A DNA stretch of 64,000 bases, from the NCBI GenBank assembly GCA_963691655.1, contig OY829326.1, positions 75,199,235 through 75,263,234 on the forward strand. The letters run 5' to 3'. The position numbers and the translations under genes were made by a program. A model generated the notes under the pieces. It searched no databases, had not been told where the DNA came from, and saw nothing but the letters and a program-made list of their open reading frames with translations. Positions within the stretch are counted from its first letter, which is position 1. The number at the start of each line of letters is the position of its first letter. Source of the stretch: Toxonevra muliebris (taxonomy: Eukaryota > Arthropoda > Insecta > Diptera > Pallopteridae). Positions 13,701 to 25,900 of this stretch are shown in pieces.

Positions 13701-16700
13701 AGGTATTTACTGTTATTTTCAGTATCTAATTATATATCATTATTAACTCTACACATAACTTATTTAATAGTGGTTTAAAACCGAAATCGATTCTTTTGAG
13801 CGATATTAAAAATTACAACACGCGCACATCATTCAATTCAAGCTGCATTCATTACAACCAACTCGAGCTAACTAACCAGAGAAATTCAATATTAAAGTCA
13901 TAGGTGCGGAATACTTTAATTGAAACATGTTGCTTGGATGGCAAACCAATTGGTATTCACTCACACATTCATTGGATTGACTCACTCATACACTCGCGTA
14001 TGCACTTTCTACCCTTATTTTTTGGAAATGAGAAAGGACGAGCAGTGAAATAAGTGTGTATAAAAAAATTAAGGGTGTGTTGAAAAATAAATTTAAGTGC
14101 ATGTACTCTCCCAGTTATCATGCCAACAGAATGGGTCTCACATCAAACGAATGATGTAGAAACTGTAATGAGCATGATGATGATAGACATTAGAACATCT
14201 GCTATGTTCTGTCCAGTAAAATCTACACGAAGGATAAACTACTAAGACTTCTTTAAGTCATTAAAAAAGACTAAAGAGCACTAAAAAAAAGAAGCAAATC
14301 ACAAGAGCGAGTGGTTGTGGTGTCACTATGAACCCTATGTGTTACATTTCACTGCCACTATAACCCAAAATAACCCATGCATTTGAATTTTTTATATTTT
14401 GTTGACCCTAGAAGAGTAAACCTCGTACATTTTACGAGTCAAATACATTTTGTTTTTACTTTTTATACTTTAAATAATGTTTTTAAAAATGCATAATAAA
14501 GCTGCATACTATTAATATTACTTCATAGAAGTGGGATCAATACTAAAATTTATAGGGGAGGTGTAAACCCATGAAGGGGTATAATGGATCTTATGTAAAA
14601 TATATTCGATTAGAAAATGTCGATAAGTGGTTGGGAATAAATATTATTAGCTCATCCTTAATGACAGTTTTAGTTTTATTATTATAAAAATACAAAGCAA
14701 AATGAACGATTTACTATTTAATTTGGAGTTTATGATTTTGTTTTTAATTTCATTTACGTTTCTAGAGTCTAGTGTTAAGTTTGAGAAATTTTCTGACTTG
14801 GACGAATATTTAAATCTTTAAACCTCGAAAAATTAAATTGTTTAAGCATCATCGGAACGGCAAATAAAGCAAATAAATTTATAAATAGCTCTATTTAAAG
14901 TACAGTAGAACCTCTATAGTTCTAACTCCTATACTTCAAAAGCTTTATAATTTCCAAAATTATTTCGTTCTCTTCTGCTCGATTACGAAATCACCTATAT
15001 TTTGAATTAAAACTTCTTGTAGTTAGTTCGATTTTTTTTTTTTCAGGTTTAAAGAAATTAAAAATTTTGCAAAACATAACCCTAATATACGATTTAAATA
15101 AGAAATAAAATTTAAAAGTTTACACTTGTTTATATGTGGCGCATTTTAACCCTAAACCAAACAAGTTACCCTGACAATTTTAAAAAATTTGTTGGGGTCT
15201 TATATTTATACTCCCGGTATAATTTTCTGTGAATTTTAGTATTTTTCTAGCAACATATAATTATAATAATAATAACACAATTAAGAAACAAGAAAACTGA
15301 AATTTCTTGAATTGAAATTTTTATTTAAAAATGTTTAACGCTTTTCTACAACTGAACATAGAAGAGATATAAAAACCACATTATTTGTTAAAATTAAATT
15401 AAACTTGCCTTATGCGAATGATACTACATATTGAATCATTTTTATTTTTATTTATTATTTCAGTACAATCTTGCCCTTGGGATTCGAATTATTGATGCTA
15501 AACTGTAGTAAGATTCATATATTATTTCTGCAGATATTTATGTACAATAATTGTTCATATGCTTCTAATGTACCTACATCATGTGTATAAAAAAATGAGC
15601 ACAACAAATGCACCTGGCATTTAAAAAGCAGGTAGACTTGTCCGCTATTGTGTTAAAGGAGTCTTAATTTTTCCTTATTTCAAAAATCGAAACAAAACAC
15701 AACAAAAAAAAAAAAAATAAATAAATGAAATAAAAGAGAACACGTAAACAAAGAAGCCTCACATCGATTTGATGGTTTCTGTTCCTACTGTTGGTGTTGA
15801 TATTATTTTTGGTGGAATATTGTACATATACATCCTTCGTGTTGAAAGTATCATATGAAAATAAAACATCTGCTTCGAAATTTTTTTGTATGCTGTAACA
15901 TGGATACAATTTTAATCTTTATTTCAGATGCATATGTTCATGACACTTACACACAAACATAAGTGCAGATGCAGTCAGTGCGTGTGTGCATGTAGGTATA
16001 TTGTAATTGTATTAAAAAAGATTTACATATAACAAACTTTAGTTATCGTGCATACATATATATATTTATATTTTTTTGAAATTCTACTTCTATTAGATAA
16101 AAATTCCTATAAAATTAAACATTTGGTTGTGCGAGAATCTTGCAAGTTGGGAACCTCTGCTTGTATCTATTAAGTTTTCCTCAATATATGCTTATTCATA
16201 TCATAAACGTAAAGTGCAAATGGGGAATCTATTTACGTTCATTAATAAGCAACAGGCGTTCGCGGCTTTAGACTTTCATGTGTCACGTGGTGTACTTTGA
16301 CGCCGCGTGAGTAGGAAATAATAAGTACATACATTTAATATTCGATTATTTGTTTTAACTTATTCCAACATAATTCGAAAGGATTTATGTAAGTATAAAA
16401 AGAACAAAGTAACGATAATTATTATTTGTATTAAATATGCGAAATATTGTTAAAAGAAATTGTAAGAAAACGAAAAAATCACCTGCAAAAAGCAGATGTT
16501 TCGAATATTGCTGAAATTTGGAGCAGAAAAACATTAATTTTTGAATGTGTGTCCATTGAATTCACCCTTTTGTAAGTATGTGCATTAAATTTTTTCTACT
16601 TTATGGTTATGCTTAAAGCAGGAAGTATAAGTTTATAGAATCTAAGGGTGTGCACAACGAGTTTCGTTAAACGGCTGCATAAATTGCTAAATATATATAT

Positions 16701-19333
16701 ATTTTTTTTTTTTGTGGGTGAGAGGTATAAATGACTTACACATCATGTTGGAAAGTGTCGATAATACAGATTTAGTATAAGTTTTTTGTACAGTGATGGA
16801 AGATACCTGTGAAATTTAGCAAATTACCTAAAACTTAGCAATAATTTCACACACCCTAAATATGTATAAACTCACTATCACAATTAATGAGTAAAACCTT
16901 GTTGCCATAAAAACAGAAGATATTACATAGAGGAGGTGGTAGTGAGGTTAATCTGTTGAAGATTTTCGGGACAGCAATTATATTTTCATGCGCTTAATAC
17001 TTTTTGTTTCGTCATAAATAAAGGAAGAGTACATATTCTATTCGCTTTTTGAATTATGCACAAATCCAATCACAGTTCAGTCAATTTATAAAAGAATATG
17101 GGAGATCAAGAAAAAAAAAACAAATTTAAAAGAAATAAACGAGCTTGTAAAACATACTAAAAAAAATGGAAAAAGTCCACCTTTATGATTTCCTCTCAAT
17201 GACTTTCAAACTTACCACCACATCCTAAAAATATACTACAAAAAATGCTGAACACTCCGTAGCATTTTTGTGGTGTGTGGTGAATACTTTACTTGTATAA
17301 TTCCCAACGGGTAAAAAAATCATCGTATTGTAAACTACAAAAGAATTTTTGAAAAAGATCTTAGTTTTACTTTGCCACGAAAGTTTTACGAATTTTAGTA
17401 GGTACATTACAATTTTTTTTTTTTAGATATTAAAAAAAAAAAGTTTATTTCCATTTCATCTTAAAATTATTTTATTGATGCTTTTCAGCACATCTTGAAT
17501 TTTCCCTACAACTATTATAAATAGTATAGCTTATAGCATTTTCGCACTGCAGCATTAACTCGAGTTTATGGACCCATTTTGCTGTTAAAAATTAAAACAA
17601 GAATCCAAAATAAAAGTGTAAAATATTTATGTACCACACAATTCATACGATTGTATATAATCTTAGAGCAAAGTAGTAAATCAGCTGAGTTTCACAGGTT
17701 TTAATAGACAAATACGCAAGTTTACGAGGTCGTATGCAAATTGAATTCATAGCGCAAACTTATCTGGTTTGTGCAAATAATTTTTTATACAAATTTTGAC
17801 AGGCTGATTTATGAATTACTAGATGAGCACTTTCTGTCTAGTGGCCTACAAGTGACAACTCTACCCAAATAAATAAAATTGGGAATAAGTTTTAGCCTAG
17901 CACTAATTTATTATAAATCCTTAACGATATCCGACGGTCTGTAAAACCTAATGTTATCGAATATATCATTGCCTTGAAGTTTTAAATTGAAATCGGAAAA
18001 GGGTACGAACCGAAATTCAGGCACTGCGACCTATAAGATATTTTGTACCAAAGCCCCAAATTAAGAAGGAAAAAAGAAAGAAAAACAGATACAAGAGATT
18101 AGCACGCTGCCACTAAACCAACGAGGCGGTGGTTCATTGGCCTGGAAAGGAGTTCACAATTATTTTTTTTTTAACCATTTCGACCCCAAATTTTCCCCTG
18201 TGGTCCAAATTTTGTTTGCAATTAGATCATGAAATACTTATTCTTAGAGTGTATGAGCCAAATTGGAAACCGCCATGTCCTACCGTTTACGCGCTAGAGA
18301 AACTTGCTTGGGATATGCAAAAAATTTTGAATGAATATTTTTGTTTTATAAAAATAGTTAATAAAATTATTTAATGTTTGTAGAACAAAATTTTATAATT
18401 ATTTTGAAAACTATGGTCGGGGTCAGAGTATGCTAGCTGAAGTGCTCCTGAGTACTGCGGCAAAGTCCGTTTTTGGACTAAGCGTTAATTTTTTTTTATA
18501 TGGTCATAAAATCTTCCCATTTCTGAACATGATGGTATAATAATACATACAATAACTTGGTTATCATTGCATCTGCATCTTTTAGTAAAATCATCCGATA
18601 AACATATTTTTGAAATGTACGTGTGAACTTGGTTTTAAATTTCTACGAGCAATTAGTATATTTTAATTCGAAATAATAAATGGTTTATATCAGAATATCA
18701 AAAATATTTTCTCAAAACTCGTAATTGGGAGGAATTTGAAACTTAAGACTCCACCAATGTGTTTATGCCAACAAGTATTTCTAGATTAGAAAACTTAGAT
18801 AGGCCTTATCGTTTCAGCAGAATTGCTTAATCGTTTTTTCCAAATTGTAAACATAAATATTTTTTTGCGTATTTATTTTAGTGTTCTTAAACATTGAACA
18901 ATTAAAACCATAATTAAATATTGACTCAAGATTGTGTATATGTCTTTAGTCAAATTGACAAGAAATAACATTTCAGTTAAAACGTTCTCATTAAAATATA
19001 ATAAGAAATTAAAATTTTACGTTCAATTCCAACCTTAATGGTAGTTCGTAGTAGCCCCTCCCACTTTCCCCAATGAAATACGTGTAAATGCAAATTAATG
19101 CATTCATTTTCTTACCTTACTGTTGTCACATGATGAGATGTATGAGTACGAGTTTCTTTGTGCCGTGTTGAATAACTGACAACTGTCACGTGCCGCGTTG
19201 CAGTTCGCACAACTCTTCGAACACGACTGCGACCATCACCCACAACAACTACAATTGGTGGTGGCTTCTCAGCATCTGCATAACGCAGAAAGGATTCGGA
19301 GTTTGGCTTTTCATACAAATCCGTCTCGGACAT
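4362..19333 (-). CDS. siz: schizo/loner, IQSEC-type Arf GEF (7 coding exons)
   Basis: Exons 19333-19116, 9099-8822, 8751-8517, 8018-7546, 7471-6204, 6115-5281 and 4789-4362 join in phase to 3735 nt, or 1244 residues plus stop. Domain order is: low-complexity N-terminus; His-rich run (about 168-196); helix [21 protein letters not shown] region (245-265); IQ motif around [10 protein letters not shown] (about 270-290); long Ser/Gln-rich linker; Sec7 (about 690-885) with [13 protein letters not shown] and MLNTDLH (834-840); PH (about 895-1025); poly-Gln tail; C-terminal STEV. This order is diagnostic of the IQSEC/BRAG family. The fly member activates Arf GTPases, notably Arf6, at membranes; it is known for myoblast fusion (loner) and midline axon guidance (schizo). 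The start ATG at 19333 has A at -3. Splice sites are inferred from consensus and phase, not from transcripts. Confidence 0.93.
5125..5130 (-). terminator. siz: Candidate intronic poly(A) signal in siz
   Basis: The minus strand reads AATAAA about 90 bp after the in-frame TGA (5218-5216) that ends exon 6 read-through. Together they could form an alternative 3' end and a 1123-residue isoform lacking the last exon. AT-rich introns contain such hexamers by chance. Confidence 0.35.
5281..6115 (-). CDS. siz: siz coding exon 6, end of Sec7 and PH domain
   Basis: The acceptor TTACTTTCACCACAG precedes ATTTTCGTC ([16 protein letters not shown]), the second conserved Sec7 block. [17 protein letters not shown] follows, then the PH domain with [16 protein letters not shown] and a C-terminal amphipathic helix near [15 protein letters not shown]. 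Next comes a tail with [15 protein letters not shown]. It ends CAAT before a perfect GTGAGT donor, phase 1. If that donor is not used, the frame runs 21 more residues to TGA at 5218-5216. Confidence 0.95.
6204..7471 (-). CDS. siz: siz coding exon 5, linker and first part of Sec7
   Basis: The acceptor is a long pyrimidine-rich tract ending CATTCAAG at 7472. The open frame appears to extend upstream to 7490, but those first residues are intron. The exon encodes a Ser/Gln/His linker and then the Sec7 domain from [15 protein letters not shown] onward, including [23 protein letters not shown] and [14 protein letters not shown]. It ends SSDT before GTAAGA, phase 0, inside Sec7 immediately before [16 protein letters not shown]. 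Confidence 0.95.
7546..8018 (-). CDS. siz: siz coding exon 4 with IQ motif
   Basis: The acceptor CAAATCATTTCAG precedes G TAC GAA CTC. The exon encodes the helix before the IQ motif and the IQ motif itself ([16 protein letters not shown]), expected to bind calmodulin, then Ser/Gln-rich sequence. It ends TCA G before GTACTT, phase 1. In IQSEC proteins calmodulin binding at this motif modulates activity. The donor GTACTT is weak, but the join to exon 5 across 74 bp keeps frame. Confidence 0.93.
8517..8751 (-). CDS. siz: siz coding exon 3, His-rich
   Basis: Begins GT GGA ATG after TTTCTGAAAAACAG and ends GC before a perfect GTAAGT donor, phase 2. It encodes a His-rich tract ([19 protein letters not shown]), a Gly-rich tract and a basic segment ending KRGRAQT. 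Joined to exon 4 it restores AYELSQDL, a junction region conserved in the IQSEC family. The following intron is 498 bp. Confidence 0.88.
8822..9099 (-). CDS. siz: siz coding exon 2
   Basis: The acceptor TTATTTATTTTAG precedes C TTT CCC CAA ([15 protein letters not shown]). The donor is ATTG before GTATGA, phase 1. The segment is Ser/Gly/Tyr-rich and low in complexity with no named domain. It is separated from exon 3 by a 70-bp intron. Exons 2 and 3 together are 513 nt, a whole number of codons. Confidence 0.85.
11289..11533. mobile_element. piggyBac-type MITE, 245 bp
   Basis: Flanked on both sides by TTAA (11285-11288 and 11534-11537). The left end CACTAGATTCACGGA is the inverse of the right end, which reverse-complements to CACTAGATTTACGGA. 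TTAA duplication plus a short terminal repeat is the mark of piggyBac elements. Subterminal copies of ACCCGTCAAT(T/A)TGAC occur near both ends, the left one forming a small palindrome (ACCCGTCAATTTGACGGGT). No transposase frame is present, so it is a non-autonomous element inside siz intron 1. Confidence 0.85.
11621..12520. mobile_element. 900-bp pogo-like DNA element with GGGTATGAGAC repeats
   Basis: Ends are inverted: the left is GGGGAGTGTAACCGGGTATGAGAC in pieces, the right reverse-complements to AGGGGGTGTTCCCGGGTATGAGAC in pieces. TA flanks both ends (11619-11620 and 12521-12522). The core GGTATGAGAC recurs inside near 11652, 11992 and 12017, and inverted near 12307. A consensus donor (AAAAAG before GTGAGTG near 11870) and a short Cys/acidic fragment ([14 protein letters not shown], about 12147-12190) look like the 5' UTR intron and transposase tail of a larger parent. 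TA target and tail suggest pogo/Tc1-mariner, with moderate certainty. Confidence 0.75.
18018..18132 (-). mobile_element. tRNA-derived SINE, partial copy
   Basis: On the minus strand this contains TTGGTTTAGTGGCAGCGTGC, resembling a tRNA A box, and ends with the body block GGGGCTTTGGTACAAAA...TATAGGTCGCAGTGCCTGA. The same body occurs in the fuller copy at 22547-22800. The B-box part is missing, replaced by a purine-rich stretch. Its location is inside siz intron 1, same strand as the gene. Confidence 0.75.
19116..19333 (-). CDS. siz: siz coding exon 1 (proximal first exon)
   Basis: Reads from ATG ([15 protein letters not shown]...) for 72 codons plus two bases, ending AG before GTAAGA, a strong donor. 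Phase 2 matches the acceptor at 9099, giving Ser at the junction. The segment is basic ([14 protein letters not shown]) with no known domain. The sequence just upstream on this strand is A-rich and looks like 5' UTR. It is probably one of at least two alternative first coding exons; see 54376-54467. Confidence 0.72.
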
Positions 19334-22300
19334 AATTCTTATTTTCTCTTTTTTTTCTTTTATTATAGATTTTTGTTATTGTACACGTTTATATTTATTT
19401 ACAAATTTCCAATGACTTTAGTTGATTTATATTTATCTTTGGTTTCGGTTCAATATCGTTTGATTTCATTTCGAAAGCGTTCGTAATATTAATTAGTTTT
19501 TTGAAGCAATTTAATTTGTTATAGTTCGTTTTTCACTCATTTTCATACTACTCATAATCTACAAATTTTAACCAAATATACAGAATAATATCTTAATCGA
19601 TTGTCAACTAAGCGGAAAAAAAGATATAATTAATAGTTAATAGGGTTGCGAAATTGAACTTATTTTAAAATGATTAAAAAAAAAGCAAGAATCAAAGATT
19701 TTCAATGTATATTTGTGCTCTGAATCCGAATCGGAATGCAGAATTTTTATATTACGTCAGAATTAAAAAAAAAAAAAACCTTAACCTAAAAGAGTGAATA
19801 TGTTTGGGTTTGGCTCTTTCGCTCATACCAGGTCACATTTAAATTAAATACAATCATCAGAATTTTGAAAAAATTCTAACCCCAAAAATGTAAAAATGAA
19901 ATTTTAAAATTAAATTTGCCATATCTTTGCGAAAAATGATCGGGCAGGTATAACTAACCTAAAAAATGCACGTAAAAAGCACGAAAATAAGATTATTTGG
20001 ATTTATAAAAAACACCAAAATCGGAATTATACATTTTAAGGTTAAAGTTTAACAAAATTGTAATGAATTTCAAGAATGGAACAAAAACGAATTGGCATTG
20101 AGTTCAAAGGAAAATAATGGCAGTTAATAACGAAACTAACAACAGAATATTTAAAATTTGTTTGTAGTTTGCGCCGACTCAAAACGTCGAAAAAAAATTT
20201 AATTACGTATTTTGAAAGTATATTCTCGCGAGAATGGCTCCTGAAGTTTTATAAAAATTGGAGCTCTAGAACCCCTGGTATAGACGATTCTACTAGACGT
20301 TTAAAAGAATTAATTTTATACGGAAAAAATAGACCTAAAACTTTAAACGCAATTACCATGGAGTCGTGATCGATCCAGACTTTTTAGACGCTGTTATTAC
20401 AAAAGCCAGTGCGTGAGAGAAGGAATTTTTATTTGGACAAATATTTATATTTTTTTGCGCCGAAAAACCGAATTTTGTACACCCCAAACATCGATTTGTT
20501 TTTAGAAAAATCATCGTTATTTACAGAATTTTTTTTTTTTTTTGCAAAACCTGTCGTTCACACACAAGGTAACGTAATATACTCCGCTTCGGGTCTAAAC
20601 TTAACACTTTTATTTTTTTTTATTTAAAGTAAGCTTTTCAAAATATGTCACTAGCATAAGGCATTTATTTTTTAACCTTAAATTGGTAACATGTTTGCTG
20701 ATATCTTAGTATTTACAACAGATAAATCAAAATTAAATCTATTAAAATCCAGCCTCTAGTTGGATTCCTAGATTGTTCTAATAAAATAGATCACTTCGGC
20801 GGGTTAGATCATAAAAAAATCAAAATTAATTCCTTATTTAGAAGGTTACTGACATGTGTGTGTTTAGTCAAAACTTGCATTTGAAATCACAATTTTGCGA
20901 ATTAAAAATATCAGTTTATTTCTAATTTATGTGATTAAGCCTGATGTTATTAGAGTGATGAAATAGATAAAAAAAGGAGAAAAATCGATAAACACAGTGT
21001 AATGGGGAAAAAAATAATAAAGATTCAATGATGTCTGTGTAGGGTATTTTAAACTCTGAAGCTAGCACAATAAGCAATAACTTTGCAATCTCTTTGAACT
21101 GAATTTAAAATGAAAACGACTTTGAGCATTCATGTTCTTCTACGAGGAAGGTGCAATATTGTAAATTAAGCTAAACATTTAAAAAATTGATTTCAGAGAA
21201 TTTCTCAATCTGATTCAGAAGTGCTAATTACGATAACACGAATATAAATTGAAAGTATATAAGCTTGGGCTTGGTATGTTAATGTATGTATTATATTTTA
21301 CTCCAAGCCAATAAGTCAAAATAGTTTAAGTTGCCACAAGCAAAAGCTAAGGTTTACCAATACATTTTTCGCTCCACTTAGATCTATCATTGTATGCATT
21401 CAAAAAATATTAATATAGTTTTGTGCCCAAAAAAATATAGTTCCATTTAAATTGACTGAACTTAGCACAATTATTTGGAGAACATGACATATATAATAGA
21501 TGATTCTGAAAATTTACTAAACTCACATAAATTATAATTAATGGAGCATGTACAAACAAATGTGCAATACAATTGGAGCTAATAAAAAGTAACATATAAA
21601 AACTTGAAAGTTGACGAAAATTTTCATTAACACTTATATCTTAATTGATGTCATAACCTAAAGTCTCTACTCCAAGGGTAACTTAAACCATATTATAACT
21701 TTTTCTTGTGGTTGGAAAATTACCTAAAGAAAAAAAAACAAACATAATTTAAATACATCTCGTTTAGTGTTAAAGTTAAAGTTTAAGAAGACAATTGGCT
21801 TTCAATTTCAAAAGATGAAATTTTTAATTGCCAAACTAAAAATAAAAATATAATTTAATTAAAATGAAAAATTAAGAGAAGGCTAACTTTATAGTGACGC
21901 AAGACATTCTCTTGACTTTTAAATTATTTATATGTATCTATACATACTCGTACATATGTATGTATGTATATTTATGTTGAAGTTATGTACATAAGTATAT
22001 ACAAATGTGGGCGAGAGTTCATTAATCTTCGAAATTTTGAGCTGCTTTAACTTTTTATTGTATCAGGTGTAATGCCTTTGTTTGGGTATTTTTAGAATAT
22101 TTCTTTAACGTGCCGTGCAAAGATGACAATTTTCCATCGCTTATGTTGTATGAAGAAACACATACATAGGGTAAGATGGCGAACTGTAAGATAAGTTTTT
22201 ATCTGGTCCCATAAAAGTATCAAAGGGTCTAGAAAATATGGAAATTTCGACAATAAATTATGATTTTTCAAAATTTTTTTCAAGTTTAATGGTTTTTTTT

Positions 22301-22546
22301 ATTTCTCCTTGAGTGTACAAACATAATGCAAAAAGAATTTTTGGCCAAAAAATTTTGAAAAATTATAATTTATTTTCGAAATTTCAGTACTTTCAAGACC
22401 CTGAAGATATTATCTGATTTCAAAAATTTGTTTCCACTTTTATTGATCTGAATGTGAAGAAACTTATCTATGCTGATCAATTTTGTTACACACTGTATAT
22501 ATTTACCTTATAAAAGCAACGAATAGTTTTTCTGAAACATGGTTTT
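19334..22546. other. Non-coding DNA upstream of siz exon 1
   Basis: This should contain the 5' UTR and perhaps a promoter for the proximal siz start, but no clear TATA/initiator pair could be chosen. Otherwise it is AT-rich with TATGTATG microsatellites near 21955-21975. No open frame here resembles a protein. Confidence 0.55.
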
Positions 22547-22800
22547 GGTATTATTATTATTATTATTTGAAGGAAGGACGACTCGAAAGTCAGGCACTGC
22601 GACCTATAAGATCTTTTGTACCAAAGCCCCAAGAAAGAAAGAAAGGAAGGGAGAAAGAAAGATAGATAAGAAACATACCCAAGCCGAGAATCGAACTCGG
22701 GTCTCCAGAAACAAGAGTCTGGCACTCTTCCACTAGACCAAAGTGGCGATGGTTGGACCTACAGTTTAACGCCGATTCCGAACGGCTATGTGGCAATTTT
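22547..22800 (-). mobile_element. tRNA-derived SINE, near full length
   Basis: On the minus strand: TTGCCACATAGCCGTTCGG leader, A-box-like TGGTCTAGTGG, anticodon-like stem CCAGA/TCTGG, B box GAGTTCGATTC, then a pyrimidine-rich spacer, the body GGGGCTTTGGTACAAAAG with GGTCGCAGTGCCTGA, and a 3' tail of AAT repeats (about 22549-22568). Head, body and short-repeat tail are the SINE plan. Minus-strand open frames here are chance readings. It directly abuts a second SINE at 22801-22997. Confidence 0.83.
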
Positions 22801-22997
22801 TTTTATCAGCTCGGTGGTCTTGCCATTACCAACCAAGGTGTGTACTTGTACTCATTCTTATAATTCTCATCCACTTCATATTGATAGTGAATATAAGAAG
22901 TTTATGAGAATTAACCACCAGACCAAGACGGGAATCGAACCCGCAACCTTCTGGATGAAAGTCTAGTGCACTATCCACTAGACTATCGAGGTCGTCA
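22801..22997 (-). mobile_element. SINE with tRNA-Glu-like head
   Basis: Positions 22993-22921 on the minus strand form a 73-nt tRNA-like head: GACCTCG acceptor start, TAGTCTAGTGG A box, anticodon-like loop CTTTCAT (TTC, glutamate-like), and T arm GCGGGTTCGATTCCCGT. The acceptor stem pairs at only 5 of 7 positions. It continues into an unrelated body and an A-rich end next to 22800. Hence a tRNA-Glu-derived SINE rather than a working tRNA gene. Confidence 0.78.
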
Positions 22998-22999
22998 TG

Positions 23000-25900
23000 G
23001 TTTTGGTAAATACATGCAAAAATTTGGCACTCATCTCGGAGGGCAACAAAATGTGTGATCGAATTATTAATGGAAAGTGAGATGATCATGAAAGCAACCG
23101 ACGACAGTATTCCGTTTAGTTATATGCCAATGTTTAGTACGAAAAATGGGCGAACCTGAGAAAGTTCGTTCAATATCGTAAAAATCGATGATATTAAGGC
23201 TTTAATCTCGTATTCAAAAATAAACATTTTTTCTCACATATCTCCATCCGATGTCTACTCTAAATACCAGTTTTTGGGATTTTATGAATAGATTTACTAT
23301 TTTGGACAAAAAAAAGACCTATTAGAAGGAGAGATATCACTTTGTAGTCTTAGACAAAATTTTTCCTTGTACCTTTTCCTATAATAGATTCTCAGACGTA
23401 AGCATCGTGAAATGCACCGTTATATCCCAATAAGGCAAAAACGCCAATTCATGAGCACTAAAATCGGCCGGCTTCAATGGGCTGTACCAAATGTCCAACC
23501 AAGACTTTTGGAAAAATCCTATATATAGGGTTTTTATTGTTAGGTCAAGTACTTTTTAGCTATTATAATCGTTACGCTGGATCCGAAATTGTATTGCACA
23601 GTGCAATTATTTGATTCGTTTTTGCTAGCGATTTTCCAACTCAAACCTCACTACAACTTCATCATCCTAGTTTGCCACACAAGGAACTATTCAACTATAA
23701 AATAAATTTAATAATTTAAGAGACAAAAAATAGAGTTTTACCCTAATAAACAACCTTGTTATCCGGAAATTTTCTTGTTGGCATTCATTTATTGAAAACT
23801 TAAATAATAATTATATCTCAAGACTCTTTCTGAATAATCACACACATTAAAAGTTTAACGTTGTTCGACAAATTTACTCTAGATTACCGAATTTAAAATC
23901 TTTTGAAATGCAAAAACTACAGCTTTATCTAATCCAAAATAAAAAAAAAACCCAAACTTTCAAAATACAGGCACATACATACATATAGTTTGTTTTGGGC
24001 TTTTACTTGAGGTAAAGTCAATTCTACAAATATTGAAGGTGGAAGTACTAGGATATTTTGATTTGTTGAATAGCGCATCAGTTTTGGATACTGGAGCGGT
24101 TTTGGGAAAGTCTGAATCCGCTAGTGCCTACACCTTTGGTCAATATTATAGGAAAAAGTATATAGAACAGTTGTGGTAGTTTCTTTTAATAATACTATTC
24201 AGTGAAAGTAATTGTCTTGCAATTCTCATTTACTCAACCATTTTTTCAGTTATATAGATTGTTGAAATGAGGGAACTATCACAAAGTTCACTGATAAGCT
24301 GGTAGCTGGTTCCGAAACGTTCGTCTGACCTGCTAGTTCTATGACTTTTTGGTATATTTCTGGCATTATTGTTCAATATGAACAGCCAAATTGAGAAGAA
24401 ATTTATAAATTTTTTGTTCCAAATTTAGCTAACCAAAAAATCCAGCTGGGGTATTGATCCTGGGTACCCTTACTATTCCATTTGAAAAACCCGAGAAATG
24501 AAGTTGAAATTTGCCGCATAGTGTTATTGAAACATTCAATAAAATTAATAAAGGCAAAATAAAATTTATAATCTATAGTATTCAACTATTCTTTAACTAC
24601 TTTTATATTTCTATATTTTTCTATCTCATAGGTGATATATTCAGAAATACAAAAATCTGGAATTCGAAATTTCAAAATTAAAGCTAACTATAGATACGAA
24701 TTTTGATTTTGCCTTTTTTCCACTCCTTGCTTAATACAATGTGTGGCAATTATGCAATTGTTTTAACAAACATGAAAGTAGTAATGACATCTTCTTCCAA
24801 TTATTTTGACCATGCGTGTATGTAATAATATACACTCACACTTAAATAAGAAATTAACTAGTTAAAACAGCAGGGATAGTATTAGGTATCAAATAAAACT
24901 CTGAAGATCGACTCAAATATGGCAATTCTCTTTATTTTCTTTTGTGAAACGAGGTTAATCTAGCACATTGAAATTTTCAATATGCAAATATTTAGTTAGC
25001 TTCAAGTTTTTCAATCGATTGGTTTATTACCTAAAAAATTATAAAATATTATGGTGTTTTAGATTTCTAATATGTAATTTATTTTTTTATTTCTGATTTC
25101 GAAATCGGAAGTTGGTGTTTATGTGAAAGTTAAGCGCATAAGAGTTTTATAATTGGGACAACATCCATAAAACAGAAAAGAAAACAAGATTTTGAAGAAA
25201 CAAAAAAAAAACACTGCTTGCCAAAGAGTTTCTTAACCACCACACTACACCACACACAATACAGACAAGTTACATATTTACAAAAACAACAAATTATTAT
25301 GGAAAACATTTTTTTTCTTATCTTTTTGCATGTGCGTATAAAATTTAAATTTTATTTTCTAGGTCAACGTCGAATTGTACTATAAAATATGTAAGTCATG
25401 AACCAATCACATGGACTGACGGACCTGATTGACTAACTGGTAAATTGAGAGACTAAGAGGACTGAGAGAGTAGCTGACAAAATGAGTATCTGTCTGAGTT
25501 GAGCGGAACTTACGAATGGGTATGTGTGTGTGTATCTAAAAGCGATTAGCGGATTATGCGACTATAATGAACGCATCGTTAGGTGTTTACATTAGGCGGA
25601 GCGGTGCATTCCACAAACGACAATCGAACTGCGATCTAGGTACAACAAAAGTGAATGAAAGCACATAATAGATCAATGTAATATGCAATATGGACGGACA
25701 CTTTATATACTGATATACTATTACATTTGTGCATACGTATGCAAATCAGCATAAAATAAATAAAAAATAAACAATTCAAGTTAACTTTCTAAAAAAAAAT
25801 ATATAATAATCATTTACTAATGTTATTAAATAAATATAAAGTAAATCTATGAATTAAATGCGAATTCGTTGCTGTTAAGAGTCATAAAATTGTCATTTTT

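Larger units (their letters stand above)
9100..19115 (-). other. siz: siz intron 1 (10 kb), non-coding with TE inserts
   Basis: Bounded by the donor GTAAGA at 19115 and the acceptor TTTTAG at 9100. Besides the two DNA elements at 11.3-12.5 kb and the SINE at 18.0 kb, it holds AT-rich DNA with many poly(A/T) runs. Short open frames, such as 9381-9623 and 13148-13372, have no recognisable content and biased A-rich codons, so I treat them as chance. Confidence 0.75.

Noticed and set aside
19190..19486. 98-codon plus-strand open frame
   Set aside because: It is the antisense shadow of siz exon 1 and its A-rich upstream sequence.
22921..22993. Possible functional tRNA-Glu (TTC) gene on the minus strand
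   Set aside because: The head has good A and B boxes and a glutamate-like anticodon loop, but the acceptor stem pairs at only 5 of 7 positions, the anticodon stem has a mismatch, and it continues into a SINE body next to a second SINE.
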